Shown here in pieces: positions 1 to 10,200 of a stretch of 64,000 nucleotides of DNA. The notes below the pieces were generated by a model that was given only the letters and a program-made list of their open reading frames with translations, was not told where the DNA came from and did no database searches. The stretch's first letter is position 1. Each line of letters begins with the position of its first letter. Source of the DNA: Cladobotryum mycophilum (lineage: Eukaryota > Ascomycota > Sordariomycetes > Hypocreales > Hypocreaceae); contig CM071589.1 of the NCBI GenBank assembly GCA_036429605.1, forward strand, positions 2,852,001-2,916,000, written 5' to 3'. The translations under genes and the position numbers were made by a program.

Positions 1-945
1 TCCAGCCGATCCAATTTTCAGCCATGTACCCCTCGGGAGCTCGAAGGATGCCAACTGCAACGTCGATAACATGACGTTCCTCGGAAAGATTGCGATCTGC
101 GATGGAAAAGAATACGGTGGCACCGCAAGTGTCGCAAAAGCCTCGAAGAACACCTGGTGACGTAGAATACGTCTTTGTCGTTCCAATCTTCAGGTCAGAC
201 TTGATGTGAGGCTCGCAGAATGAAGTAGGTAGGAAAGTCCATCCAATTACATGAGTGCCATCAACAAGACGACAGTCGTTGCAGAGGTCAAACGTAGCAA
301 ACCACTTTGTTTTATCCTCGTCAGGATAGACAAATGCTGCCAAGAATTCGTCGTCAAGCACTTCTTTCGTAGGACGCTTGATGGTGAACGACACGCCACC
401 GCAGTGACACTCTGCGCGTAGTCGTTCTTTTCCATCTTCTCCGACTTCCGACTCTGACTCGACAATCTTGGCTCGAGGCGAATCATCCGGGGGTTCCATT
501 CTTCCACTTCACGGCCCCCCAAATGACTCAGGAATTGAGCAATGCCTCCATCCTTGGCTGACTTGGTGAATTCCAGCTTCGTTATTTGAAAGTTTTCAGG
601 CTCATGGTCTGTGAATATGGATGTGGAAAGAGCCCAATGCTCTCGATCAAGGCCCACGCCTGCTATGTGGCATCCGCAAGTTGAGCAGAAGTCATAGCTA
701 CAGTTGCCACCTTTGATGGGATAGATGGTGAGATCGCTTTCCGTTGATGGGGCAATGAAGTTTGGCTTTAGTCCCCTTGGCAGGTGAGTGTGAAAAGCGC
801 ATGGACCCCCTGTGGTAAAGCGACAGAGGCTGCACTGACAGACGGTAACGGAGAGGGGAAGTGATGCTTTAGGAACATTAATGGTGAAGTGGACAGACCC
901 ACAGGAGCACCTGGCTTCGAGTGTCTTGGTGTCAGAATCAGCCAT
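1..945 (-). CDS. Tandem GFA-domain (CENP-V/GFA fold) protein, 3' end outside window, frame broken
   Basis: The protein starts at the ATG at 945 and runs off the left edge. Two copies of the glutathione-dependent formaldehyde-activating (GFA) zinc fold are visible. The first has CSCGSVHF, CQCSLCR and FCSTCGC; the second, in another frame, has CHCGGVSF, LCNDCR and FCDTCGA. These cysteines are the family's zinc ligands. Between the domains the frame shifts at a five-base run (489-493, C on the coding strand). One more C would give EEWNPPDDSP and join both domains, and the second frame then stays open to position 1. Members of the family are often annotated as formaldehyde-activating or centromere protein V-like, but substrates are usually unknown. 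The single-domain reading, stopping at 247, would leave a tail without resemblance to the family, so I favour an assembly indel. Confidence 0.85.
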
Positions 946-1487
946 GGTATGGAACGAAGTGAATAAGCGCTGGTGTTGATAGTCAGCGGTAGAAGTATGT
1001 CAACACCGTGAAGCAGGGTCTATTTATATTCTACGTATTCGTCGCACCGCCGTTTACAAGCCATGTCATCTACGCCTCCTCCTCAACATTGGGGTAACAC
1101 GGCGCCGTCAACTTGTTGCCTAATGCTGATTACAACGGGACACCATCAACAAGCAAGCATCTATTCCAGAGTAGGTAGAAAGGATCCGGGTACGACCTAA
1201 TATAGTTAGCTTTCCGACGTCCCGCAGGGGCACTAGGATAATTCATGCAAGTTGTCTGTTTTCTCAAGTGATGAATATTTATGTCGTCGAGGCTTCCCCA
1301 CCATGATAAGCTGTAATCAGAACCCCCTCCGCCCCCCACACACAAGAAATTGGAGAGGGTCCACTGTCCATTTAATAGCCGATATTCAGCCGACTGACCT
1401 CAAGTCCCAATTTCCACAATGGACCCCAGTAACCAAAACTTTTTCCTCAGTCAGTTTTTTCTCCGCAGCCGACTTTAATTGCCCGAC
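946..1487. other. Divergent intergenic region between GFA gene and URI homologue
   Basis: This region separates two divergently transcribed genes and must hold both promoters. I see no convincing gene. Short open frames across it have no recognisable protein features. The frame leading into the URI gene contains a TTG at 1479, but the first ATG is at 1488. Confidence 0.6.
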
Positions 1488-3269
1488 ATGTCGAATGCCA
1501 GAGACAGCTTTCTCGATTTAGAGAAGCATCGTCTACGGCTTGAGGACAGCATCAGTCAGCTGCAAAAGGCTCTCCAGCACTGGCAAACTTGGGATGCCGA
1601 ATATGAGGCTCTGAAGGAGGAGGTCGAGGCTGTTGTTGACAGCGACGGCGACGAGGCCGAGGAGTTGCGCCGAATTCACGATGAGTTTGAGGGCGAGCTG
1701 CTGACCGGTAAAGAGATTGACGAAGTCTTTGGAGGAAAGGCGTCCAAAACAAAGGAACAGATCATAAATGTCCTTGAGCGCCGAATAGACTATGTCACCA
1801 AGAACATCGAAAACTTACAGAAACAGGTGGAGACTGCAGAAAACAAGCATGCCGCCGCTACGATTGTCAGTCAGCCCGATGCTACAGACGAAGATGGCCA
1901 ACCGATCACAGACATTGTCGAGCAATTGGATGATGATGACAACGTCATATCGTACCGGCTAAACAAGGCTGGCGATTCTATCCCTCGTGTTCAGGGTATG
2001 CTGGAGAAGGCTGGCATTACAGAACTTCCAGGATCTGAACCCAGAATGAAAGAACAAGTCACTGAAAGCTCTGCTGCTCCAGAAAAGCCCAGGCAGGAGG
2101 TTAGACTTCTAGGCGCGTCGTCTCAGCCCACAATTCCCTCCACTGCGCTTGAACCCTCTGTGAAGAAGACTGTGTCATTTTCAGATGACATAAATTCCGA
2201 GGAAGAACCACGACCTGAAATATCGTGGCGAGCAAGGCGTGTTGAACAAATCATGAACACGGCCAAGGAGCATGAAGACCTCAGCAAGCAAGCACCAATA
2301 ATACCTGAGGGCGAAGATCCCGAAGAGGCTGCCCTGCGGCAGCAGATGCTGCAATATGGCATGGGCGAAATCGGTGCCGTCGTTGCTGAACTTGAGCTTG
2401 AGGAAGGTGACTCGGATGACTCTGGCTTTGACTACATCGACGAAGGCTTTGACGAAGATTTCGATGAAGACAACGATGAGGATGAAGACGAGTATGGCCG
2501 CAATGGCCGTGTTGTTACAGACAAGTATCGTCAACGCATGCTTGAACTTGAACAGAAGCTTGGCATTGCGTCACATCCTTCGCAGGCTCCACAAGCCAAA
2601 ACCGATGAGGAAAACAGCGATGATGAACGTATCGGCCGCATCATGGTCAATCGGGGAGCTGGAGCCTCATCTTCTACGCCAAAAGCCAAGCCCTCCAAAT
2701 CCAATATCAAGGATAAGCTGAAGAGCGAGACGGAAGGCAAAAAGGGTGTCCGATTTGCCTCAGATCTGGACATCGCTGCTGAGGATGAGGCTGCCACCCC
2801 AGCGTCAAAAGAGAAGAAGAAGGATACTGTTGATCCGCTGAGCGATATTGTCGAGCGTTCCGGTCCTTCCAAGCCTACGCAATCGCAACCTGCCAAGAAG
2901 GCATCCCGCTTCAAGAAAGCAAGAGGCGATACCAGCTCAGAAACTGTCATTCCCAAGGGTCCGCTAGATATGCCTACACATTTTATAGACCAGGACCGGC
3001 CATCAGCGCCGAGCGGCCCTGAAGGAACTACAATTGCTGATACTCTGGTCGAACGGGACTCAACCTCCACTGCCGTTGCTCCTGATGAATTTGATGGCTC
3101 CATCGCTTACCGAGAGGTTACTGATGAATATCAGAAGATGCGCAGGAAATTCATTCAGCGAGACGGTGGGTTTCTCAAGGAAGATGAATCTCCCGTCCAA
3201 CCAGTGGTTGATGAAGATAACGAGCCACCAATAAGTCGCTTCAAAGCTGCAAGGCTTTCCCGTCAATAG
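1488..3269 (+). CDS. URI/Bud27-like unconventional prefoldin
   Basis: A single exon encodes 593 aa from the first ATG at 1488. The N-terminal 120 residues form an alpha/coiled-coil prefoldin-like unit (for example LEKHRLRLEDSISQLQKAL). The middle is disordered and rich in Asp/Glu, with an acidic stretch near residues 310-335. The C-terminus (about 520-593) has the fungal DUF3835-type motif around AYREVTDEYQKMRRKFI and ends in SRFKAARLSRQ. This layout is that of URI1/Bud27, a cytosolic cofactor in the assembly of RNA polymerases I-III and in translation control. That role is known from yeast and human, and it is inferred here from architecture. No introns or frame breaks are needed. Confidence 0.82.
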   Translation: MSNARDSFLDLEKHRLRLEDSISQLQKALQHWQTWDAEYEALKEEVEAVVDSDGDEAEELRRIHDEFEGELLTGKEIDEVFGGKASKTKEQIINVLERRIDYVTKNIENLQKQVETAENKHAAATIVSQPDATDEDGQPITDIVEQLDDDDNVISYRLNKAGDSIPRVQGMLEKAGITELPGSEPRMKEQVTESSAAPEKPRQEVRLLGASSQPTIPSTALEPSVKKTVSFSDDINSEEEPRPEISWRARRVEQIMNTAKEHEDLSKQAPIIPEGEDPEEAALRQQMLQYGMGEIGAVVAELELEEGDSDDSGFDYIDEGFDEDFDEDNDEDEDEYGRNGRVVTDKYRQRMLELEQKLGIASHPSQAPQAKTDEENSDDERIGRIMVNRGAGASSSTPKAKPSKSNIKDKLKSETEGKKGVRFASDLDIAAEDEAATPASKEKKKDTVDPLSDIVERSGPSKPTQSQPAKKASRFKKARGDTSSETVIPKGPLDMPTHFIDQDRPSAPSGPEGTTIADTLVERDSTSTAVAPDEFDGSIAYREVTDEYQKMRRKFIQRDGGFLKEDESPVQPVVDEDNEPPISRFKAARLSRQ

Positions 3270-4051
3270 CCAGGGCCCCTCTTGCGTGGGAAGTTTCTCG
3301 CATTGCCCTCCCTGGACATTGGAGAGTATAGTCGATATATAATCGATTTGTCTCGCCGCAGCTTGAGTCACCTGTTATGATTATTGGACTTGTGACTTGG
3401 CCCAACGTATTGAGACGACTTAGTCTCCTTTGCTAACCCAACATGTAAATGACTAACTGTGATTGAATATCTTGACCGGAACGCTTATTTATAACATATT
3501 CATCAATGGGCTGCAGCTCTCAATCTGCTTCCCATTCTGAAGCGATTCCAAGAGTAAATTAATTTAATATTAGGGCTCTCTGACGCCGTTACCTGACTTG
3601 GCAGTCTCCGTGGTTCTGGCGATTCGTTTCTCCCTTTACATTCTACCTTAGATAAACTTGAATTACATGATTCTTGACATCCTCTACTTGATCTCTGTTG
3701 ATGTCGATTTGTTGTCTCGTGTAGTTGATGTTACGCTGCATGATTCCTCCGTACAAAAGCGTTCCTCTTGAAAACTCTTAGTTTTGGTGAACGGAACTGA
3801 TTTTATGTCAACTGTAGCGTGCCATCTCCGTTGATTCATCTAAGTTCCCGAATTATAGCAAGACGATAGATATTCCAAAGATAATATGATTTATTTTGCG
3901 TATATGGAAATGAATAAGATTAAGGCTGTTGAAATAATGAGTTTACAATCAAGTCTTAATATCTAGGGTAGGAATGATAGATGAGACGAACACCAAAAAA
4001 CAAGGCAAACCGAGCAAGATTCACTGGGTGACGTCTGGAGGGGCAAAAATG
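3270..4051. other. Intergenic, convergent 3' flanks
   Basis: This AT-richer spacer follows the URI stop codon and precedes the 3' end of the tRNA gene on the other strand. No open frame of note and no RNA gene are recognised other than the tRNA terminator listed separately. Confidence 0.6.
4045..4049 (-). terminator. RNA polymerase III terminator of tRNA-Val
   Basis: A run of five T on the tRNA strand lies three bases after the discriminator base, as is typical for Pol III termination. Confidence 0.8.
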
Positions 4052-4140
4052 TGATTCCGCCCGGGCTCGAACCGGGGACCTTTTCGGTGGTGTCAACTGA
4101 ACTGTTAACGAAATGTCATAACCAACTAGACCACGGAACC
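4052..4140 (-). tRNA. tRNA-Val (anticodon AAC) with 15-nt intron
   Basis: The 89-base gene folds as a standard cloverleaf after removal of a 15-base intron. The 7-bp acceptor stem pairs GGTTCCG with CGGAATC (one G-U pair) and the discriminator is A. The D arm has the GGTCTAGTTGGTTATG box A. The anticodon stem pairs TTTCG with CGAAA, and the loop TTAACA-C carries anticodon AAC. The T arm is CCCGG-TTCGAGC-CCGGG. The intron begins after position 37, the canonical place for nuclear tRNA introns. CCA is not encoded, as expected for a eukaryotic gene. Confidence 0.95.
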
Positions 4141-4456
4141 ATTGACTCCTGTTGGCAGGAGACCGTGTGACAGATGCAGATCTCGGAAGGTTCATAAAGT
4201 GTGGTTCTGTATGGATTTATGTTGGGGCCCGCAACTGATATCTTCATTGACAGGGGAAGTTGGAAGAGCGTGTTAGACGTTGTTATTATTATCATCATCC
4301 AATAACCAGAAACTGCTGGTTTGTTTCATACTATTTTACAGTCTTTTCCATTATGATACACATATTCGAAGAGCGTTCGTTATACATAAACTTGGGGCGA
4401 CAGAAAAGAAAAAAAAGTCTCAGGGTAATTCCTTTGATAATCAATATCGTAGCGCA
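4141..4456. other. Intergenic, upstream of tRNA and downstream of CX9C gene
   Basis: No gene is seen. The segment includes the 5' flank of tRNA-Val and the 3' flank of the twin-CX9C gene, with a purine-rich patch near 4401-4418. Confidence 0.5.
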
Positions 4457-5450
4457 TCACTTCCCTGCCTTCCCAAATAAAGCAGCCAGTGTATCCGTAA
4501 AGGTCCCCTGCCCGGCAGCCTGTCTCACCTCCCTTTCCTCCTGCTTCGATTCCCAGATCTTCTTCACGTTCCGGGCGACGTCCGACTTAGCCTGCAGATC
4601 CGCCCTCAGGGCCGCTTCTTCTGCGATTCGCTCGTCCTCTGGTAGCTTGTCGAGCCTCTCCTTCCAGTGCTTTTCGACTTCGTCGCTGGGCTTGATGGTG
4701 CCGGTGACTGTCTTGGGGAGTGCCGGGTCGAATGCTGGGATCATGCGGCCGTCCTTCTTTGCTTGCTCGACTTCTGTTTCGTGCTGGAGCATGCGTTGGA
4801 ATAGCGCATCGGCGTGGAGCTGGATATCTTCGTCGACTTCGCCTGGCCGCCCTGCTACCGACCCATATCCCAGTGCCCTTAGAAACCGCTATTCATTCCG
4901 TTGTTAGTTTTTCGTGCCCAAAGAGTCAAGTAAAGGAGAACCTTCTCCCGGGGGAGGGGGTTGCGACGTACAGATTGCATCGTGTAACATCTCTCAAACC
5001 GCCGTACTTGATGCCGGCACATCTGCAACTGATCCTCCCAACTGCCACTCTTCATGCAGTTTATCCACTCCTCCTGCTGCGGCGCACAGTTCTCAAGTCC
5101 CGCTCGAGCAATCGCCGCCTTGCGCTCCTTGTACCCCTCCAGCACAGTCATCAGCTTGTCGTGATCGGTCGACGTCTCCGCCTCGACCTGCGCGAGCGGC
5201 CGGTAATTCTTCCACAGGTGCGCATAGCGCCCGTCCTGGTATAAGCTGGCGGAAGGGACCGCTGCATCCTCAGCCCCCTCGATTCTGCTAACGTCGGTGC
5301 ATCCTGGAGTCGTTCTAGAGTAGAGAGCGGTTGGTTTGGCGTGTACTTGACGGGTGATTCTTTCTCGAGAAATTCGCGAAGTTTTGGATCGAGTTTGCCC
5401 AGAGGGTCGCTTGGTTTTTCACCACCAAAGAGAGACGGTAGCCAGCCCAT
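4457..5450 (-). CDS. Twin-CX9C (CHCH-type) protein, frame broken
   Basis: Two exons (4972-5450 and 4457-4888) flank an 83-base intron with donor GTACGT, branch-like ACTAAC and acceptor ATAG. I chose the ATG at 5450 (MGWLPSLFGG); an in-frame ATG also exists at 5501. A frame break lies at a five-base run, 5274-5278. One extra G on the coding strand joins DAPTLAESRG to AEDAAVPSASLYQDGRY and yields 303 aa. Cysteines at about residues 122, 132, 145 and 155 form two C-x9-C pairs 12 residues apart, the twin-CX9C helical hairpin oxidised by Mia40 in the mitochondrial intermembrane space or found in some cytosolic and nuclear proteins. A charged alpha-helical C-terminal half follows. I do not recognise the family, so the location is inferred from the motif only. 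Confidence 0.8.
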
Positions 5451-6091
5451 GGCAGCAGAGTATCGCCGTGAATGAGGATGACCCTTGTGCTTATCTGTCA
5501 ATTAATTGAATCTCACCGGTTCGTCGTCATATCCCCAACAGAATATCTGACCTTCAATCCGTATTTGGGAATATGTGCGAATATAATATGCGTACTGTAT
5601 AGCACACTGTAAGCCTTTTTATCCGTCTTGTCCCTGCGTCAACGCATGAAAAAGGAAGTATCTTAATGGACGGCTATTAATTTCTGCAGGGCCCACACTT
5701 TTGGATAAGTTGGTGCAATTACATGTTTAGATAAATGAAAGTGAATATTTAAGTTGCACGCATCACAGTAGTTACTGGTTTTATTGAAAGCGATATCGCT
5801 GTCGTTAACATCATTTGTATTGCTATGAGCTTTGTAGGCTCTTCAAGCCATTTGTTTCTTCACAATCAAAGAAATGATCACAAGTGAGTCTCGTAGTCTT
5901 TAACTGGGAATCGAATTATGCCTTAAACATCTGCGAGACATCGTGGTCGTGTTCATAAATCTTTTTTGATTCGTGATTGCATCTAAAACACAATCATTTG
6001 TAAAGCAGCTTTCCGTTGCCCGACCCTCCAGCGGGAATGTCCTATTCCCCCTGATGTATATCACGCCAAAAATGCCGAAGAGAGACCCAAT
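5451..6091. other. Intergenic, upstream of CX9C gene and downstream of uS17 gene
   Basis: The spacer is AT-rich without a supported gene. It includes the promoter of the CX9C gene and the 3' flank of the ribosomal protein gene. Confidence 0.5.
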
Positions 6092-6866
6092 TTAAAACTT
6101 GGAGAACTTCTTAACCTGCTTGCCAGCTCGGGGCAGAACACGGAGAACGTTGAAGCGGACCTAAAATCCAGTCAGTATGCCATGCTCCCAATTCCAATTC
6201 ATATATCGAAGTAAACGCACAGTCTTGCTGAGAGGCCTGCACTGGCCGACGGTGACCTGGTCACCTTCCTCGAGACGGAAAGCGGGGGAAACGTGGGCGG
6301 CGAGGTTCTTGTGTCGCTTCTCGTAACGAGAGTACTTGGGGATGAAGTGGAGGTACTCTCTTCGGATAACGACGGTTCGGTGCATCTTGGTGGAAACGAC
6401 GGTACCGGTGAGGATACGGCCACGGATGGAGACGAGACCGGTGAAAGGGCACTTCTTGTCTACGCCATCAAGTCAGCGATTCCTGATCCTTGCCAATGTG
6501 CCACCCAATTTCGCCTCTTCTTTCTCTTTCGTATCCAACTCTTTCATCTCCGAGCCTCGTGCTCGCATGTTCGTCTTCGAGATTCCCCTCCTCGTCCAAC
6601 GCCTCGCAACAGTTTCCCGCACGTACCGATGTAGTTGCCCTCAATGGCGGCCTTGGGGGTACGGAAACCCAGACCAACGTCCTTGTACCATCTTCGTCCA
6701 CCCTTGCCCGGTCGGCTGGTCTTGGTCTTGGTCTTGGAGTTCAGGAAGATGTGAGGCTGCTTCTGGAAAGCACGCTCCGACTGGACGGTCAACTCGGTCG
6801 CCCTGCAAAAATATTAGCAACAATGGTTGATGACATTCGCGCAGAAATCATTCCATAGACTGACAT
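6092..6866 (-). CDS. 40S ribosomal protein uS17 (S11)
   Basis: Four exons (6865-6866, 6627-6802, 6221-6459, 6092-6160) encode 161 aa beginning MATELTVQSERAFQKQ and ending FSKF. The sequence carries the conserved S11 blocks GGRRWYKDVGLGFRTP, KKCPFTGLVSIRGR and MHRTVVIRREYLHFIPKY. It is a cytosolic small-subunit protein of the uS17 family that binds 18S rRNA. The first intron (6803-6864, donor GTCAGT, acceptor GCAG) interrupts the start codon itself: exon 1 contributes AT and exon 2 the G. The other introns are 6460-6626 (donor GTACGT) and 6161-6220 (donor GTGCGT). Without the first intron the only nearby ATG meets a stop shortly after. The gene is divergent from SPC7 with 432 bases between start codons. 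Confidence 0.95.
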
Positions 6867-7298
6867 CTTGAATTATCCTTCTACGGGCAGGTACCGTAAC
6901 AAGAGGGCGTGTCGTTGAGGGTGGGAAGACGATGTAGATGGTTTTGCGCAAAATGGAGGAGTAGGGCTACCACGCACTTTTTGCGGCTACTTTCTTACCT
7001 TAGGGCTTGCAAAATTTGGATTGGTTGCTTAGGCGAGCCTAACAATTGGCTGTGGGCTTATCATCACGTGTGCACAGTTTATCGTCACAGTGTAAACAAT
7101 TATTGCTGCAAATGGCACGTGACTTTCAATAAACACGAACCGTTCGCGAAGCGCCAAGACGGCTAAGGTGGGTAAAAGAGGTACGTACCGTTACCCCCAC
7201 GGAAGTAAACAAACACGGTCACCGCGGGTCGCTTTATCAATCGACAATCGCCTCAATGCAACTGCGACAGGTTTGGGGTCAAAGACTAAATCGACAAA
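6867..7298. promoter_or_regulatory. Bidirectional promoter uS17/SPC7 with forkhead-like and E-box motifs
   Basis: The 432-base region lies between two divergent start codons. It contains two copies of CACGTG (7065-7070 and 7116-7121) and two copies of GTAAACAA (7092-7099 and 7205-7212). CACGTG is the core bound by bHLH factors of the Cbf1/Pho4 class. GTAAACAA matches the forkhead RYAAACA consensus that drives mitotic genes in yeasts, which would suit SPC7. The motif matches are seen directly; function is inferred. Confidence 0.45.
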
Positions 7299-10200
7299 AT
7301 GGCTCCCTCCGGCGAATTCACCCTACCGGCCACAAAGCGCGCGCGAAAATCGATAGGCGCGCACTTAGATATGTCGAGAGCGATGGAAAGGGAGAACGCG
7401 ACTGTTGATGTCGGCAGCACGTTGGCTGCGAATCGCAAAAAGTCAAGAAGTAAGAGTATAGGACCTGGTGGATTGGATGCTCTAAGGCAAGGTCACGGAA
7501 ATAGGCGCGCGGTATGAGCATTGGTTGTGACAAATGCAAAGGATCATTCTAACATATCTTCAGTCCCTTGCTGTGCCGCCAAATCCCCCCACGATCGATT
7601 CTTAAACCAACGATTGCTCCCCTTGCCGAGATCCCGCCGTTAAAGAGAGGCAAGCAGTCTTCGGTAGCTGCTGTTGGAAATGCGCGAGGGCCCGGCGCAA
7701 CCGCAAACGAACCCAGCGGCTCGAAGATTGCGCTTAAAACAGAAGAAGAGCAACAAGCGGCAGCGAGAGAGAGAGAAGAGCGAGAGAGGCGAGATGCTCG
7801 TCGCAAATCACTAGCCAATCGTAGAGTGTCTTTTGCGGCTGAAGCAACCCTTCACACGTTCCATGAGGTGGAGTTTGATGCGAAAGCTTCTGCTGCCGCT
7901 AGCAAACCGCAGAATAACCAGGGATTTTCGGATAACCAAGGCGATGGCCAAAGAAAGAAAAGAAACTCAATTGCGGCTCAATCCAACTTTCACAATGTTG
8001 AAGATGATACTGCTACTTCAATGATTTATAGCTCTGATTCTGAACCAGCGGACGCTGTTGAGGAGATTGCGGCTGATGAGGAAGAAGAAGTGGAGGAAGA
8101 CTCTAACAGCGACTCGGATGATGGCACTATGATGAGCGTTGTGACGGAAGAGATTACCGGCACCTCGATTGGGTCAGATGTTTCTACGGATGAGGGCGAC
8201 GAATCCGCCACTATTGATGAAGCTCTCCGGATGGCGGCTCGTCGGGCCGCAACTCAGCAATTGGATGAGGATTCCGATGATGGCGAAGAGATTATACCCT
8301 CTTTTGGGTGGGCGAAAAAGGGAAATCAGCAAAGTTCGACGCAGGCGAATCGACCAAAGCCGAGCATACCAACACCGCAATTCGATGTCGAACAAGATGA
8401 CGATGGCACGGAGATGGATATGGAAATGGACACAGACATGGAAATGACACGGGCAATGGGCAAAATTATCAAGCCAACTACAGTACAGTCTGAACCGGAA
8501 CAGGAGCAAGAGATGTCGATGGATGTTACCCGAGCGTTTGGAGGGATCCTATCACAAAACAAGGGTAAATCAATACTTTCCGACTCAGGTGACGGAGATG
8601 ATGTCGCTATGGAAGAGGCCACCATGGAATTTACTACGGCAATTGGTGGCATTCATCGTACTCAGGCTACCACCACGGACGAATTTGACGACGATAAGAA
8701 CGAGGACATGTCGATGGAGTTGACCTCGGTCATGGGCGGTTTGCTCTCTCAGCAAAAAGCCAATGCCGCATTGGCGCGACGTCGAACTTTGAACCGAAAA
8801 TCCGAAGCAGTACGAATGGATGATGCCACAATGGATATGACTGTCGGGCTTGGCAAGATAATATCTGCTCCACCACTAGACGAAGAAGACGAAGGGGATG
8901 TTAGCATGGCTATGGATGCTACAATGGGTATGGACATGACCGTAGGGCTCGGCCGAATAATATCAGCTCCGAAGCGAAACAACGATAATCGCAATGAAGA
9001 CGCGACTATGGGCATGGATATGACTGTGGGACTCGGCCGGATCATTTCTGCCCCAAGTCAAGGGGAATATGATGACGAGGGAAACGGTGATGTTACTATG
9101 GGTATGGAAGCTACTATGGGCATGGATATGACCATGGCTATTGGTGGTATTATCAAAAATGCAGCAACGAGCCCACAACCTTCTGAGGACCTGTGGTTAT
9201 TGGACAAGACGGATAAGAAGAGTGCCGAAAAGGACAATGCCTTAGAGTCGCAACAGTCTCTTAAGAAGGCTCTTCTTGGACCTGGGGTTACAAAAACACC
9301 CGAGTCATCAAGTCCCGGAATTAGGGCCCTGCAAAACAAAGCCTTGCGACTTAGTCTTGATGCGCGCACGCCAACAGATACGCAAGACCAAGCCAGGACG
9401 CCATCGCCAACAAAACCATCCACACCTCTGCATGGTTCAGCGGTCTCTAAAAGAGCACTGCAAAGAACACCGCAAAGCTCACCAATGAAAAGCTCACCGG
9501 TGCGAAGTTCACCAATCCGGACGCCACAATCTGCATTGAAGAACACACCAAGACAAGCAAACACGAGCCGTACCCCGTCACCGGTGAACACCATTCAGAG
9601 GCTGCGTCGGAGTTTCTACCGCAGTAATCCTGATACAGGGACGAGAACACCGACAGTGGTCCTCACGCCCCAGGGTCAAAAGCCTGCGGCTGTTGGAGTT
9701 GATATAACTGGACTTGGATCCCCTAAAGTTGCCGCACTATTCGACCGTCGGGAATCTCTTAGCGATTCAGCCTCCAAATTTGTCCCAGGGAGGCGCATTG
9801 TCGCTTTTGAGAATCCTAAAGCATTGGTGGAGGAAGTCGATAAGGAACGTCACGAAGAGCTGAATAGAGAAACTTTGCGGAAGCCTCTTGGTCGCAACCT
9901 TGATGGGCCTCGAGAAGACAAAGATGCAACGCTCAATCTTAGGGAGATGATCAATAGTTTGAGCCCAAAACGCAACCCAATGAGAGGAAGAAAGAGTCTC
10001 CATGTTGGCAGTGCCAGAGGCCTCCTCGGCAAGCGACCTCAGGAATCAGAAGATGAGGAAGATGCCGAGGATAACGACGGAATCAAGAGACTCAGGGGAC
10101 ATCAAGGCAGCCCGGTCAAAAACGTCCGACTACAACAACCACCATCCAAGGAAGAAACTACTGGAAGACTCACAAATCCTTTTCGGAAGAGCCTCGGGCA

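Noticed and set aside
5240..5320. Short intron in the twin-CX9C gene to explain the frame change
   Set aside because: Candidate GT...AG pairs give introns of about 30 bases without a branch site, below the usual fungal minimum.
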